From the NCBI RefSeq assembly GCF_030730925.1, contig NZ_JAVAMB010000006.1:62001-126000 (forward strand): a DNA stretch of 64,000 nucleotides, in the 5' to 3' direction. This DNA comes from Flavobacterium sp. DG2-3 (GTDB lineage Bacteria > Bacteroidota > Bacteroidia > Flavobacteriales > Flavobacteriaceae). Shown here one piece after another: positions 36,853 to 45,467 of this stretch. Position 1 is the stretch's first letter; each line of letters begins with the position of its first letter. The notes beneath the pieces are model-generated. The model was given only the letters and a program-made list of their open reading frames with translations, ran no database searches and had not been told where the DNA came from. A program made the translations under genes and the position numbers.

Positions 36853-38232
36853 ATGAAAATTACTTTTTTAAAACCTTTTATTGTTCTTTTTCTTTTGTTC
36901 GGATGGACAATTGCTTCGGCACAAATGATTAAGACTAAAACACCTTCTCGTCCAAAAGGACAGCAAGATGTGCTTAGAATGGCCGCAGATCCGATTCCGA
37001 CTGTTCGTGTTGCCTTTATCGGACTTGGAATGCGTGGCCCAGGCGCTGTCGAGCGTATGACACATATTCCGGGTGTTGAAATTGTGGCGCTTTGCGACAT
37101 GACTCAAGAAAACACTTCAAAATCAAATGAAATTTTGACTAAAGCCGGTTTTCCAAAAGCACAAGAATTCTATGGTGATGAAAATGCTTGGAGAAAAGTA
37201 ACGGCTTTGCCAAATGTAGATTTGGTTTACATAGCAACCGATTGGAAACATCATGCTACTATTGGCGTACAAGCCATGAAAGACGGAAAACACGTTGCTA
37301 TAGAAGTTCCCGGAGCATTAACCATGAAAGAAATCTGGGAACTGATTGATACTTCTGAAAAGACGAGAAAACACTGTATGCAACTAGAAAACTGTGTTTA
37401 CGATTTCTTCGAATTGACAACATTGAATATGGCACAGCAAGGTCTTTTTGGTGAAATTTTACATGCTGAAGGTTCGTACATTCATGGTTTACAGCCATTT
37501 TGGGGAGAATACTGGAACAACTGGAGAATGGACTACAACATTAAACACCGCGGTGATATTTATGCGACACACGGTATGGGGCCCGCTTGTCAGGCGTTAA
37601 ATATCCATCGTGGTGACAAAATGAATTTCTTGGTTTCTATGGATACAAAAGCGGTTGGAAACCCTGCTTATATCAAAGAAAAATCGGGTCAGGAAATTAA
37701 AGATTTTAGAAACGGAGATCATACGATGACGATGATTCGCACCGAAAACGGAAAAACGATTCATATTCAACACGATGTTACTTCTCCTCGTCCCTACAGC
37801 AGAATGTATCAGCTGAGCGGTACAAAAGGTTTTGCAAATAAATATCCGCTTGAAGGTTATGCGCTTGACGGAAAAGAATTAGGCGACGATGTAAAACCAA
37901 ATCATGAAAAACTAAGTGCGCATTCTTTTGTTCCTGAAGAAGTGAAAAAAGTTTTAATGGAAAAATACAAACACCCAATCGCAAAAGGCATAGAAGAACA
38001 AGCTAAAAAAGTAGGTGGTCATGGAGGAATGGATTTTATTATGGACTACCGTTTAATTCATTGCCTTCAAAAAGGACTTCCGCTTGATATGGACGTTTAC
38101 GATTTAGCAGAATGGTCTTGTCTAGGACCGCTAACTGAAATTTCATTAGACCATAATTCTGCTCCTGTAGAAATTCCAGACTTTACACGCGGAGGCTGGA
38201 ACAAACTTAAAAAATTAGAGTTTTCAGAATAA
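36853..38232 (+). CDS. GH109-like (Gfo/Idh/MocA-fold) alpha-N-acetylgalactosaminidase candidate
   Basis: A 459-residue exported protein of the Gfo/Idh/MocA fold, close to glycoside hydrolase family 109. GH109 enzymes cleave terminal alpha-GalNAc (e.g. blood group A antigen) through a bound NAD by transient oxidation. Visible: NAD loop RVAFIGLGMRGPG (about 52-64), EVPGALT at 151-157, IHGLQPFWGEYWNNWRMDYN, the probable catalytic His240 in IYATHGMGPACQ, Tyr315 in SPRPYSRMYQ, and C-terminal GHGGMDFIMD with IPDFTRGGW. These align with my recollection of the Elizabethkingia GH109 sequence. The signal peptide (PFIVLFLLFGWTIASAQ) has no twin-arginine motif, odd for a protein that must bind NAD. Substrate specificity within the fold should be tested. 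It is the last gene of the locus and is followed by a terminator. Confidence 0.85.
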   Translation: MKITFLKPFIVLFLLFGWTIASAQMIKTKTPSRPKGQQDVLRMAADPIPTVRVAFIGLGMRGPGAVERMTHIPGVEIVALCDMTQENTSKSNEILTKAGFPKAQEFYGDENAWRKVTALPNVDLVYIATDWKHHATIGVQAMKDGKHVAIEVPGALTMKEIWELIDTSEKTRKHCMQLENCVYDFFELTTLNMAQQGLFGEILHAEGSYIHGLQPFWGEYWNNWRMDYNIKHRGDIYATHGMGPACQALNIHRGDKMNFLVSMDTKAVGNPAYIKEKSGQEIKDFRNGDHTMTMIRTENGKTIHIQHDVTSPRPYSRMYQLSGTKGFANKYPLEGYALDGKELGDDVKPNHEKLSAHSFVPEEVKKVLMEKYKHPIAKGIEEQAKKVGGHGGMDFIMDYRLIHCLQKGLPLDMDVYDLAEWSCLGPLTEISLDHNSAPVEIPDFTRGGWNKLKKLEFSE

Positions 38233-38261
38233 ATAATTTATTGGTTGATTAGTTAGTAGCG

Positions 38262-38298
38262 AAAAGGGCATCTAAAAATTAATTTAGACGCCCTTTCT
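38262..38298. terminator. Bidirectional terminator between GH109-like gene and osmC-like gene
   Basis: AAAGGGC-A-TCTAAA / TTTAGA-C-GCCCTTT stem with one mismatch and an A/T loop, placed between two convergent genes, with A-rich sequence before and T-rich after, so it can serve both strands. Confidence 0.8.
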
Positions 38299-38318
38299 TA
38301 TTTGTTTTTTGCTAAGAT

Positions 38319-38720
38319 TTAATTCCAGTTAAAAGAAATTTTCTTTTCAATTTCACTGCTTAAACTCAAGAATACCGGACAAGTCATGGCAGCGCGTTCT
38401 AAAATTGTTCTGCTTTTTTCATCGGCATTGCTTTTCATTTCAAAAACAATTTCGATTGCACCAATTCTTCTTGGTTCTGCATTCATGATTTTAGTTACTT
38501 CAGCTGTTGATCCAACAAAATCTACTTCCAAATCACGGGCTTTAATTCCCATAATGGTCATCATACAGCTTGCTAAAGCATTTGCAACTGTATCTGTTGG
38601 AGAAAACGCTTCTCCTTTTCCGTTATTATCTAGTGGTGCATCAGAAATGATTTCGCTTCCTGATTGCACGTGAATTGAACTTGTTCTTAAATCTCCTAAA
38701 TAGGTTACTTTTGATGTCAT
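38319..38720 (-). CDS. OsmC-family peroxide-reducing protein
   Basis: A 133-residue cytoplasmic protein of the OsmC/Ohr family, which reduces organic hydroperoxides by a Cys pair. The peroxidatic Cys is in VANALASCMMTIMGI (about 53) and the second in AAMTCPVFLSL (about 114), the normal spacing. The N-terminal strand region TYLGDLRTSSIHVQSGSEI also fits. General OsmC-like members with unclear substrates exist, so I give no gene symbol. Its ATG overlaps the stop of the upstream LysM gene by one base (TAATG), so the two are translated from one message. Confidence 0.9.
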   Translation of the reverse strand: MTSKVTYLGDLRTSSIHVQSGSEIISDAPLDNNGKGEAFSPTDTVANALASCMMTIMGIKARDLEVDFVGSTAEVTKIMNAEPRRIGAIEIVFEMKSNADEKSRTILERAAMTCPVFLSLSSEIEKKISFNWN

Positions 38721-40789
38721 TAATTTGCTACTTTTAAAGTTAAATCGCTATCGTAATACAAGATGTACACTCCTTTATTAGCGTGTCCGCCATCTTCTTT
38801 TCTATAATATTGAAATTTATTATCTACTTGCTGAGTCGTCATCAAATCAGCAGTTTCTTGAAATGTTTTTCCTTGAACTAAACGCATCATTGTGTCAAAC
38901 GTAACGTCAAAACCTCTCGTTGCATAAGACGTTGGATTGGCTTTGTTTTTAAGACGGTATTGTTTTTCATAAATCAAAACTGGCTGTTCGTCACTTTCGC
39001 GAGTTACAGAAGGATACATTAATTTCAGTTTTACCAAATTCTCAAAATTGATTTCATCGGTATCCAAAGTACTGTTTGGTTCTAAAATTACCAATTGAAC
39101 CTGACATGTTTTCTGAGAATCAAGTAAAGCTTTTATTGTTGCTTTAACCATCGCTGTATTACCCGTTTCCATCACAACATAATTCATACGATTTGGCATC
39201 AATAGACTTTTTAGATTAGCCACATCCAAACCTCCCGTTTCAGTCAAAGTAGCAAAAGCAACTCCTCTTTGATTTTGTTTGATGTAGTTAATAACCGACT
39301 CTTTTTTCTTATCTACTACCGCTACAATATTTCCGTTTTTAGAACGCATAAAATCAAAAACCGCATTTCTGATTACGTCGCTTGAAGGTACTGTTTGATA
39401 TAAATTGTTAATCGGATTCGCGCTGTCTTTTGATAAAGGTGAAATTACCGGAACGCCATTAGAAAGAAGCATGTTTGCTGTTGTTTCTGCATTATTCTGG
39501 TAAAATGGCCCAATTACAGCATCTGCATCTTGAAGTTTCGAAACTAAACCTACCACATTAGAAGTAGTTTTAGTTTCTTGCGAATCATAAATAGAAACAT
39601 CAATTGGCAGTTTTAAGGTTTTTGCAGAATCAATCGCCATCATAGCTCCAGAATAAAAATCTAAAGTCATATTTAAGAACTTATCATTTTTAATTCTGTT
39701 AGCCGTTCCAGAAGTATCGCTTTGCACTTTTGCTAAATTAAAAGGAAGCAATAAAACAACTTTTTTGCGTTCGTTTGTTTTCTTCTTAGTCAAAGCCACA
39801 ACTTCAGCATTATTTTCTTCAGATTCTACTCTGTCTACAATTTTAATACCCCCACCGCCAGTGTTTTCAACTGGTTTGGCAACTGTTGCCCCACCACTAG
39901 TAACAGGCACTTGAGCTGCAATAATTGGAGCGGGAGCTACATATCCAGCAGGAACTTTTAAAACCATTCCTTCTTTTACACCTTCAGAAAGTGACGGATT
40001 TAAGGCTACTAATTCTTCTTGAGATAAATGGAAAACCCTTCCTAAACTGTAAAACGTTTCTTTTGGTTTTACTTGATATTCCATATAAGAAACTGCTTTT
40101 TTAGAAGTTTCTACAGGCTTTTTATTTTCTACCGTTTTTGCTGTTTCAACTGGAGCAGCTTCTGTTTTTGGCGCTTTTCCTTTTATCGTCAATCTATAAC
40201 CAACTGGCAGACTGTTCACGATATCTGGATTGCGTTTCTCCAATTCATCGACAGTCATATTATACTGTTTTGCAATTCCAAATTTAGTTTCTTTAGGTTG
40301 CACATCATGGTAAACATATTTTTCAGCACCTTTTTCTTTAGCAGGTTTTGCGGCTGCTTTTGGAGCAGAACCTTTACCAGGAATTACCAATTTTTGGCCA
40401 ATCTGAACACCTGTTTTCTCCAAAGTAGGATTTGCCGCTTTTAAAGTTTCCTCTGAAATTCCGTATTTGTGCGTAATGCTGTAAAACGTTTCTTTTGGCT
40501 GTACCTCATGAATAATTTCTTTTCCTGAAGCTGCAGCTGTTTTAGTTTCAGAAACTTCTTTTATTGCTTCTCCTGATTTTGTCGGAATCAGCAACACAGA
40601 ATTCGGCACCAAACCCGTTCTTGCGTCTGGATTGTATTGGTAAATATCATAAGGCGTTACCTTAAATTTCTGTGCAATCTGATTAATCGTCTCACCGCTC
40701 GATACTTTATATTTCACTACTTTTTCTTGCGAAAATGCGGTTGAAGTCATAAAAAATACGAGAGACAATACTGTTAAATAATATTTCAT
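38720..40789 (-). CDS. Exported LysM protein with periplasmic-binding-protein domain
   Basis: A 689-residue exported protein (signal to about residue 20, TSTAFSQ). It has four LysM peptidoglycan-binding repeats: KYKVSSGETINQIAQKFKVT (about 24-70), then blocks starting EVQPKETFYSITHKYG, DVQPKETKFGIAKQYN and QVKPKETFYSLGRVFH, joined by Ala/Lys/Pro-rich linkers. From about 340 comes a type I periplasmic-binding-protein fold, as in amino-acid ABC transporter receptors or LppC/LpoA: RKKVVLLLPFNLAKVQ, FYSGAMMAIDSAKTL, DADAVIGPFYQNNAETTANM and GVPVISPLSKDSANP. No transporter is nearby, so an LpoA-like role as a wall-anchored regulator of peptidoglycan synthesis is more likely than transport, but unproven. 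Cotranscribed with the osmC-like gene. Confidence 0.88.
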   Translation of the reverse strand: MKYYLTVLSLVFFMTSTAFSQEKVVKYKVSSGETINQIAQKFKVTPYDIYQYNPDARTGLVPNSVLLIPTKSGEAIKEVSETKTAAASGKEIIHEVQPKETFYSITHKYGISEETLKAANPTLEKTGVQIGQKLVIPGKGSAPKAAAKPAKEKGAEKYVYHDVQPKETKFGIAKQYNMTVDELEKRNPDIVNSLPVGYRLTIKGKAPKTEAAPVETAKTVENKKPVETSKKAVSYMEYQVKPKETFYSLGRVFHLSQEELVALNPSLSEGVKEGMVLKVPAGYVAPAPIIAAQVPVTSGGATVAKPVENTGGGGIKIVDRVESEENNAEVVALTKKKTNERKKVVLLLPFNLAKVQSDTSGTANRIKNDKFLNMTLDFYSGAMMAIDSAKTLKLPIDVSIYDSQETKTTSNVVGLVSKLQDADAVIGPFYQNNAETTANMLLSNGVPVISPLSKDSANPINNLYQTVPSSDVIRNAVFDFMRSKNGNIVAVVDKKKESVINYIKQNQRGVAFATLTETGGLDVANLKSLLMPNRMNYVVMETGNTAMVKATIKALLDSQKTCQVQLVILEPNSTLDTDEINFENLVKLKLMYPSVTRESDEQPVLIYEKQYRLKNKANPTSYATRGFDVTFDTMMRLVQGKTFQETADLMTTQQVDNKFQYYRKEDGGHANKGVYILYYDSDLTLKVAN

Positions 40790-40883
40790 AATAAGGCTTA
40801 AAACAATTTAATTTCTAATTCTAAAATAAGTTACAATTTTACTAAAAGCAAAATTCGCGCCGTTTGTTTTATTGCTGTAAAAA

Positions 40884-42800
40884 TTACCTTAGATCGATTT
40901 CTACTTTAGCAATAATGATTTCTTTATATAACTCATCTTCTTCTTTTTTCTTGCATTTGTAAAGCACTTCTTCCATGTTTTCGAACTTATCAGCGTAAAC
41001 ATAATACGAAAGGCTGTTAATGTTGAAAAAGAAACTAGCGTTAAATTCGCCAGAATCAATCAGTTTCATGATAAACTTATCTCGGTCAACCGCGTCTGTA
41101 AATATACCTAAAACTAAGTAATACCCGTTTGAAACTTCTTTAAGATTATCATAAACTTCCACTTTTACGGTTTTATCAGTTCTTAACGGATTGTCTTTCA
41201 ATTCCTGTTTCATTTCTTCTAAAGAAATAGTTTTTGAATTTTCTCCCGAATTATTCTTTTTCTGTTTTTTGATCGCTTCATCCTGATATTTTTTCAGTTT
41301 AACTAAAGCCAATTTATCATCAAATTTTCGCGCTTCCATACTATAATAAGAAGCTTTCCTGATATGTCTTTTTACTTCGATTTTTTTCTGAATATCCAAC
41401 GAATCAATTTTAGCAATTAAAAGCTGATTCTGTTTATCGCCTTGCTCCTGCTCGATTTTATATTTTTTTATTTCTTCTAAAGACAAGCGCTGCTGTAAAG
41501 AAGTAGTATTATTATTTTTTTCGCTTTCGCGGATTTTCCTCTTATACTCCTGATTTTCCTCAACTGCGATTTTTTCGACCTTATTCATCAAACCGGCATA
41601 CACTTTTCTGTTTTCTGCCAATTCTTTTTTCAGCTGAGACGATAATTCATTGGTTTGATTGATTCCTTCAGAAGATTGCTTTTCTAATCTTTTAGATTCC
41701 TCAACATTCAAAATATCCATTCGCTTCAGTTCTTTCAAATCATTATTCATTGAAGTAACCAGCGAATCTAATTTTGCCATCAAAATATCCTGAACATTTT
41801 TATTCGCTTCTAAAACCAAACGCAGTTTTTCAACCGAATTTTCTTTAGAACCATTCATATCGTTCAGATTCACTTTCAGATCATTAATCTTTATAATTTT
41901 CTGATTCATTTCTTTCTGAACCACCAAACGATCTTTCAAATCTTCGATTTCAACCGTTTTGGCTTTTGTTTTTTCAACTACAACTTGTTTTTCGGCTAGA
42001 GCCAGCATCAGTTCTTCGCTTTCATTTGTTGGTTTTATCGCTGCAGTGTTAATAGCCAATTTATTTCCAACAATTAATCCGTTTACGATTTCAGGATTTT
42101 GAGATTCTAATTGGTCAATTGAAATTCCGTATTTCTTGGCGATCGAAAACTTGGTTTCTTTCGGTTCTACAACATGAAAAACCGTTTCTTGATTAATGAC
42201 ACGAACTCTTCCATCTAAAGTTTTTCTTTTGTTCGGAATAGAAATCGTCTGACCAATCTGCAATCCGTTAATCAAAATGTCTTTATTTAAATTTTCTAAA
42301 TCCTGAACCGAAACATTATATTGTCTCGCTATGCTGAATAATGATTCTTTGGCAACAACTTGATGCGTTGCTTTTGAAGAACTTGGAATTTCTGATTTTA
42401 GATTATGATCTGAATTTTGAGGAATAATTAATTCTTGACCTATTTGAAGTCCGCTAGCCAAAATTTCCTGATTTGCATTTTGGATGGCCTCTACTGAAAC
42501 ATGATACTGTTTTGAAAGGCCAAAAAGTGTTTCTTTTGGCTGAACGACATGTTTTAATTGCGCATTATGACTTGCGGTCGTTTCAGCATGAACAGGAATC
42601 TTTAAAATTTGATTTTCTTTAATGCCGTTTTGAGATTCTGGATTAAGTTTATAAATCTCATCAATAGAAACCTTATACTTTTGGGCAATAAAATAAGCGG
42701 TTTCTCCTTTCTGAATTTGATATTCAATAATTGAATCTTGTGCAGTTATTTTGTTAAAAGACAGAATAAACACAAGAGAAATCGTTAAAAACTCTCTCAT
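40884..42800 (-). CDS. Exported multi-LysM protein with coiled coil and SPOR-like tail
   Basis: A 638-residue exported protein (signal to about residue 20, LSFNKITAQ). Four LysM repeats occupy about 24-255: QIQKGETAYFIAQKYKVSID, VVQPKETLFGLSKQYHVSVE, VVAKESLFSIARQYNVSVQD and VVEPKETKFSIAKKYGISID. Residues about 265-555 are highly charged and helical (KTKAKTVEIEDLKDRLVVQK, AENRKVYAGLMNKVEKIAVE), a predicted long coiled coil. The last 80 residues (GYYLVLGIFTDAVDRDKFIM, then SYYVYADKFENMEEVLYKC) have the shape of a SPOR-like peptidoglycan-binding domain. It is probably a cell-wall-linked structural protein. It precedes the LysM-PBP gene on the same strand (94-nt gap), and the two share the LysM plan, suggesting duplication of that part. 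Confidence 0.85.
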   Translation of the reverse strand: MREFLTISLVFILSFNKITAQDSIIEYQIQKGETAYFIAQKYKVSIDEIYKLNPESQNGIKENQILKIPVHAETTASHNAQLKHVVQPKETLFGLSKQYHVSVEAIQNANQEILASGLQIGQELIIPQNSDHNLKSEIPSSSKATHQVVAKESLFSIARQYNVSVQDLENLNKDILINGLQIGQTISIPNKRKTLDGRVRVINQETVFHVVEPKETKFSIAKKYGISIDQLESQNPEIVNGLIVGNKLAINTAAIKPTNESEELMLALAEKQVVVEKTKAKTVEIEDLKDRLVVQKEMNQKIIKINDLKVNLNDMNGSKENSVEKLRLVLEANKNVQDILMAKLDSLVTSMNNDLKELKRMDILNVEESKRLEKQSSEGINQTNELSSQLKKELAENRKVYAGLMNKVEKIAVEENQEYKRKIRESEKNNNTTSLQQRLSLEEIKKYKIEQEQGDKQNQLLIAKIDSLDIQKKIEVKRHIRKASYYSMEARKFDDKLALVKLKKYQDEAIKKQKKNNSGENSKTISLEEMKQELKDNPLRTDKTVKVEVYDNLKEVSNGYYLVLGIFTDAVDRDKFIMKLIDSGEFNASFFFNINSLSYYVYADKFENMEEVLYKCKKKEEDELYKEIIIAKVEIDLR

Positions 42801-42830
42801 AAATAGTAGGTTATAAAAATTAGGGCTTTA

Positions 42831-42838
42831 CAAATGTA
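42831..42838 (-). promoter_or_regulatory. Putative -7 element for the multi-LysM gene
   Basis: TACATTTG on the minus strand fits TAnnTTTG and lies 30 nt upstream of the ATG at 42800. No TTG at the ideal -33 distance was seen. Confidence 0.45.
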
Positions 42839-42940
42839 ACTTAATTTTAAAAAAATACTACTATTATCTCTAGGTTTGTTACAACTTAGAACACTAAAGA
42901 GTTTCGCATCAAAAAGTTATGATTTCACTCCTATATAAAC

Positions 42941-42973
42941 AAAAAAAATGCCCACAAAAGTGAGCATTTTTTA
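42941..42973 (-). terminator. Terminator of guaA
   Basis: Minus strand: stem ATGCTCAC, loop TTTT, GTGGGCAT (one G-T pair), then a run of eight T. It starts 20 nt past the guaA stop. Confidence 0.88.
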
Positions 42974-42993
42974 TCATTTAAAAGCAATATTTC

Positions 42994-44523
42994 TTATTCC
43001 CACTCAATTGTTGCAGGTGGCTTTGAACTTATATCGTAAACGACACGATTCACACCTTTTACTTTGTTGATAATGTCGTTAGACACTTTCATCAAGAAAT
43101 CGTAAGGTAAATGAACCCAGTCAGCCGTCATACCATCTGTAGATTCTACGGCTCTAAGCGCTACTACTTTTTCGTAAGTACGCTCATCACCCATAACTCC
43201 TACACTGTTTACAGGAAGCAAAATTGCTCCAGCCTGCCAAACTTTATCGTATAATCCCCAAGATTTTAATCCTTCGATGAAAACAGAATCAACGTCTTGT
43301 AAAATTCTAACTTTCTCTGGAGTAATATCTCCTAAGATTCTGATAGATAATCCAGGTCCTGGGAAAGGATGTCTTCCTAATAATTCTGGATCTATTCCTA
43401 ATGTAGCTCCAACTCTTCTCACTTCGTCTTTGAAAAGCATTCTAAGCGGTTCTACAATTTTCAATTTCATATAATCTGGCAATCCACCAACATTGTGGTG
43501 CGATTTGATTGTTGCAGAAGGGCCTTTTACAGAAACAGACTCAATAACGTCTGGGTAAATTGTTCCTTGCGCCAACCATTTTACGTCTTCTAAAAGGTGT
43601 GATTCATCATCAAAAACTTCGATAAATACACGTCCGATAGTTTTACGTTTGGTTTCAGGATCACTAATTCCGGCTAATTCTCCAAGGAAACGATCTCCAG
43701 CATCTACACCTTTTACGTTTAATCCCATTCCTTTGTATTGATCTAATACATTTTGGAATTCGTTTTTACGCAAAAGTCCGTTGTTAACGAAAATGCAATA
43801 TAAATTTTGACCGATTGCTTTGTTTAATAAAACTGCGGCTACAGTAGAATCTACTCCACCAGAAAGACCTAGAACTACTTTATCGTTTCCTAGTTTTTCT
43901 TTTAATTCTGCTACCATTTCGTCAACGAAAGCATTTGGAGTAAAGTTTTGAGGAACTTCAGCAATTTTTACTAAGAAGTTTTCCAACATCTTTTTTCCAT
44001 CAGTTGAATGGTAAACTTCTGGATGGTACTGAATTGCATAAGTAGTCTCGCCTTCAATTTTATAAGCAGCATATTCTACATCATGTGTGCTTGCCAATTT
44101 TACCGCATTTGTTGGTAAAGCTTTGATACTGTCACTATGAGACATCCAAACTTGGCTATTTTCTGAAACTCCATCAAAGAAAGTTTCACCTTCTTTAATA
44201 TAAGACAAGTTAGCTCTACCATATTCTCTTGTGTTTGAAGCAGCAACTTCTCCACCACTAAAGTGTGCTAAATATTGTGCTCCGTAACAAACAGCAAGCA
44301 AAGGCATTTTACCTCTAATTTGCGATAAATCAGGATGCGGTGCGTCTTCTCCACGAACAGAGAAAGGGCTTCCTCCTAAAATTACGGCTTTATAACTTGA
44401 TAAATCACTTGGAATGTGATTGTAAGGAAAAATTTCGCAGAATATATTTAATTCGCGAACTCTACGCGCAATAAGCTGAGTATATTGCGATCCGAAATCT
44501 AAAATAAGTACGTTGTGTTGCAT
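42994..44523 (-). CDS. guaA: GMP synthase (glutamine-hydrolysing)
   Basis: Converts XMP to GMP with ATP and glutamine. The 509-residue product starts [20 protein letters not shown], the usual N-terminus. The class I amidotransferase domain has its nucleophile in [17 protein letters not shown] and the His/Glu pair in [11 protein letters not shown]. The ATP pyrophosphatase domain carries [18 protein letters not shown]. The C-terminal dimerisation domain ends KPPATIEWE, the family terminus. The open frame begins two codons earlier with TTG, but the ATG at 44523 is the family start. A TACTTTTG box ends only 3 nt upstream of this ATG, which would give an almost leaderless mRNA. Monocistronic, with a terminator downstream. 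Confidence 0.97.
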   Translation of the reverse strand: MQHNVLILDFGSQYTQLIARRVRELNIFCEIFPYNHIPSDLSSYKAVILGGSPFSVRGEDAPHPDLSQIRGKMPLLAVCYGAQYLAHFSGGEVAASNTREYGRANLSYIKEGETFFDGVSENSQVWMSHSDSIKALPTNAVKLASTHDVEYAAYKIEGETTYAIQYHPEVYHSTDGKKMLENFLVKIAEVPQNFTPNAFVDEMVAELKEKLGNDKVVLGLSGGVDSTVAAVLLNKAIGQNLYCIFVNNGLLRKNEFQNVLDQYKGMGLNVKGVDAGDRFLGELAGISDPETKRKTIGRVFIEVFDDESHLLEDVKWLAQGTIYPDVIESVSVKGPSATIKSHHNVGGLPDYMKLKIVEPLRMLFKDEVRRVGATLGIDPELLGRHPFPGPGLSIRILGDITPEKVRILQDVDSVFIEGLKSWGLYDKVWQAGAILLPVNSVGVMGDERTYEKVVALRAVESTDGMTADWVHLPYDFLMKVSNDIINKVKGVNRVVYDISSKPPATIEWE

Positions 44524-44526
44524 GCG

Positions 44527-44534
44527 CAAAAGTA
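44527..44534 (-). promoter_or_regulatory. Possible -7 element immediately upstream of guaA
   Basis: TACTTTTG on the minus strand, separated from the guaA ATG by three bases. If used, transcription would begin at or near the A of the ATG. No matching -33 TTG is seen. The upstream 44555-44604 palindrome starts about 20 nt behind it. Confidence 0.4.
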
Positions 44535-44554
44535 CTTTTTATATTCGAAAAGTA

Positions 44555-44604
44555 AAAATCGGAAGTATGAAAAAAAAATATTTTTTTTCATACTTCCGAT
44601 TTTA
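44555..44604. repeat. Large near-perfect palindrome upstream of guaA
   Basis: AAAATCGGAAGTATG, a run of A, TA, a run of T, CATACTTCCGATTTT: about 50 nt, symmetrical except for one extra A in the left run. It lies in the region where guaA's promoter should be. Confidence 0.8.
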
Positions 44605-44829
44605 GGTTCAAAGTGACAAAGTAACAAAGGTTCAGAGGTAAAATTCAAAAGGCATTAACCTTTGTCACTTTGAGCCTTTGTAACTTTGTCACTCTAAAGA
44701 AATCCATTTTCCCAAAAACTTCGTAATTAGGAAAAAACAATTTTAAACAAACCCAAAAAACAAAGTTTCATTTTTTCTTAGTTTCTCTGTCACTTTGAAA
44801 CTTTGCAACTTTGTAACTAAAAATTAACT
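44605..44829. repeat. Gene-free region with ACAAAGT-type repeats
   Basis: GTTCAAAGTGACAAAGTAACAAAGGTTC-like words at 44605-44640 are inverted by ACCTTTGTCACTTTGAGCCTTTGTAACTTTG-like words at about 44658-44697. A third tract (about 44788-44819) runs almost to the lipoprotein start. The same type follows that gene at 45358-45458. No gene is visible. Confidence 0.7.
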
Positions 44830-45357
44830 ATGAAATCAAAACTTATCGCTCTGACGGCTTTTCTGTCTATCTTTTTTTCTTCTTGTGATGCTGTCGATGA
44901 TTTATTGACTTTTACTATTTCGAATAATGCTTCGATTAAAATCCAGAGTACTTCACCAATTAATCTTCCTTCGGAGATTATTACGCCAGAAGTCACAACC
45001 AATTCTTCGGCTGAATTTGAAAATAATAAAACAAAGGCCAGTTTAGTAAAAGACGTAAAAATCAGATCGCTGAAATTAGCGATTACAGAACCTTCAGATA
45101 AGACTTTTACGTTTTTAAAATCGATTCATCTGTATATTTCCACAGCCAATTCAGAAGAAATCGAATTAGCGTACCAAGACAATATTAACGTCTCAAGCAA
45201 CACGATCGATTTGATTTGCACTGATAAAAGATTGGATGAATATATTAAAGCAGATAGCTACAAAATAAGAACTAAAGTTACCCTAAAAGAAACTTTGACA
45301 AAAGATGTAACGGTAAAAGCAGAAATGAAATTTAAGGTTACTGCGGATCCATTTTGA
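44830..45357 (+). CDS. Hypothetical lipoprotein
   Basis: A 175-residue protein. The N-terminus LIALTAFLSIFFSSCDAVDD is a lipoprotein signal with Cys at about residue 19. The mature part is predicted to be beta-rich (TISNNASIKIQSTSP, VKDVKIRSLKLAITEPSDKT, FLKSIHLYISTANSEEIELA, YKIRTKVTLKETLTKDVTVK), reminiscent of a small Ig-like or immunoglobulin-type sandwich, but I recognise no family. The Asp at position +2 after the Cys does not tell the destination reliably in this phylum. The gene is isolated: repeats of the same type (CAAAGTNACAAAG) flank it on both sides, and no partner gene is close. Confidence 0.8.
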   Translation: MKSKLIALTAFLSIFFSSCDAVDDLLTFTISNNASIKIQSTSPINLPSEIITPEVTTNSSAEFENNKTKASLVKDVKIRSLKLAITEPSDKTFTFLKSIHLYISTANSEEIELAYQDNINVSSNTIDLICTDKRLDEYIKADSYKIRTKVTLKETLTKDVTVKAEMKFKVTADPF

Positions 45358-45458
45358 TCAAAGTAACAAAGAGACAAAGAGACAAAGTAACAAAGGTTCA
45401 AAGGTATACTAAGCGTAAAACTTTGAACCTTTGTTACTTTGCAACTTTGTAACTAGCG
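45358..45458. repeat. Inverted ACAAAG/CTTTGT repeat tract
   Basis: Short tandem words (GTAACAAA GAGACAAA GAGACAAA GTAACAAA) followed by GGTTCAAAGG, then after about 20 nt the inverse CTTTGAACCTTTGTTACTTTG. It forms a long hairpin between the lipoprotein gene and the convergent gene at 45468, and may work as a terminator for both. Confidence 0.75.
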
Positions 45459-45467
45459 CTGCAAGCG

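Larger units (their letters stand above)
12251..38232. other. Predicted amino-sugar glycan utilization locus
   Basis: Grouping of the minus-strand operon (GHMP kinase, nucleotidyltransferase, FucP-like permease, NagB-LmbE), the LacI-type regulator, the CBM9-like protein and the plus-strand genes from SusC to the GH109-like enzyme. Support: a duplicated operator/promoter module at both arms, a SusC/D pair, two glycosidase-type proteins and amino-sugar enzymes. The border genes mnmA-pyrG and osmC-guaA are housekeeping types. The substrate (a GalNAc-bearing glycan) is an inference from family names only. Confidence 0.7.
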
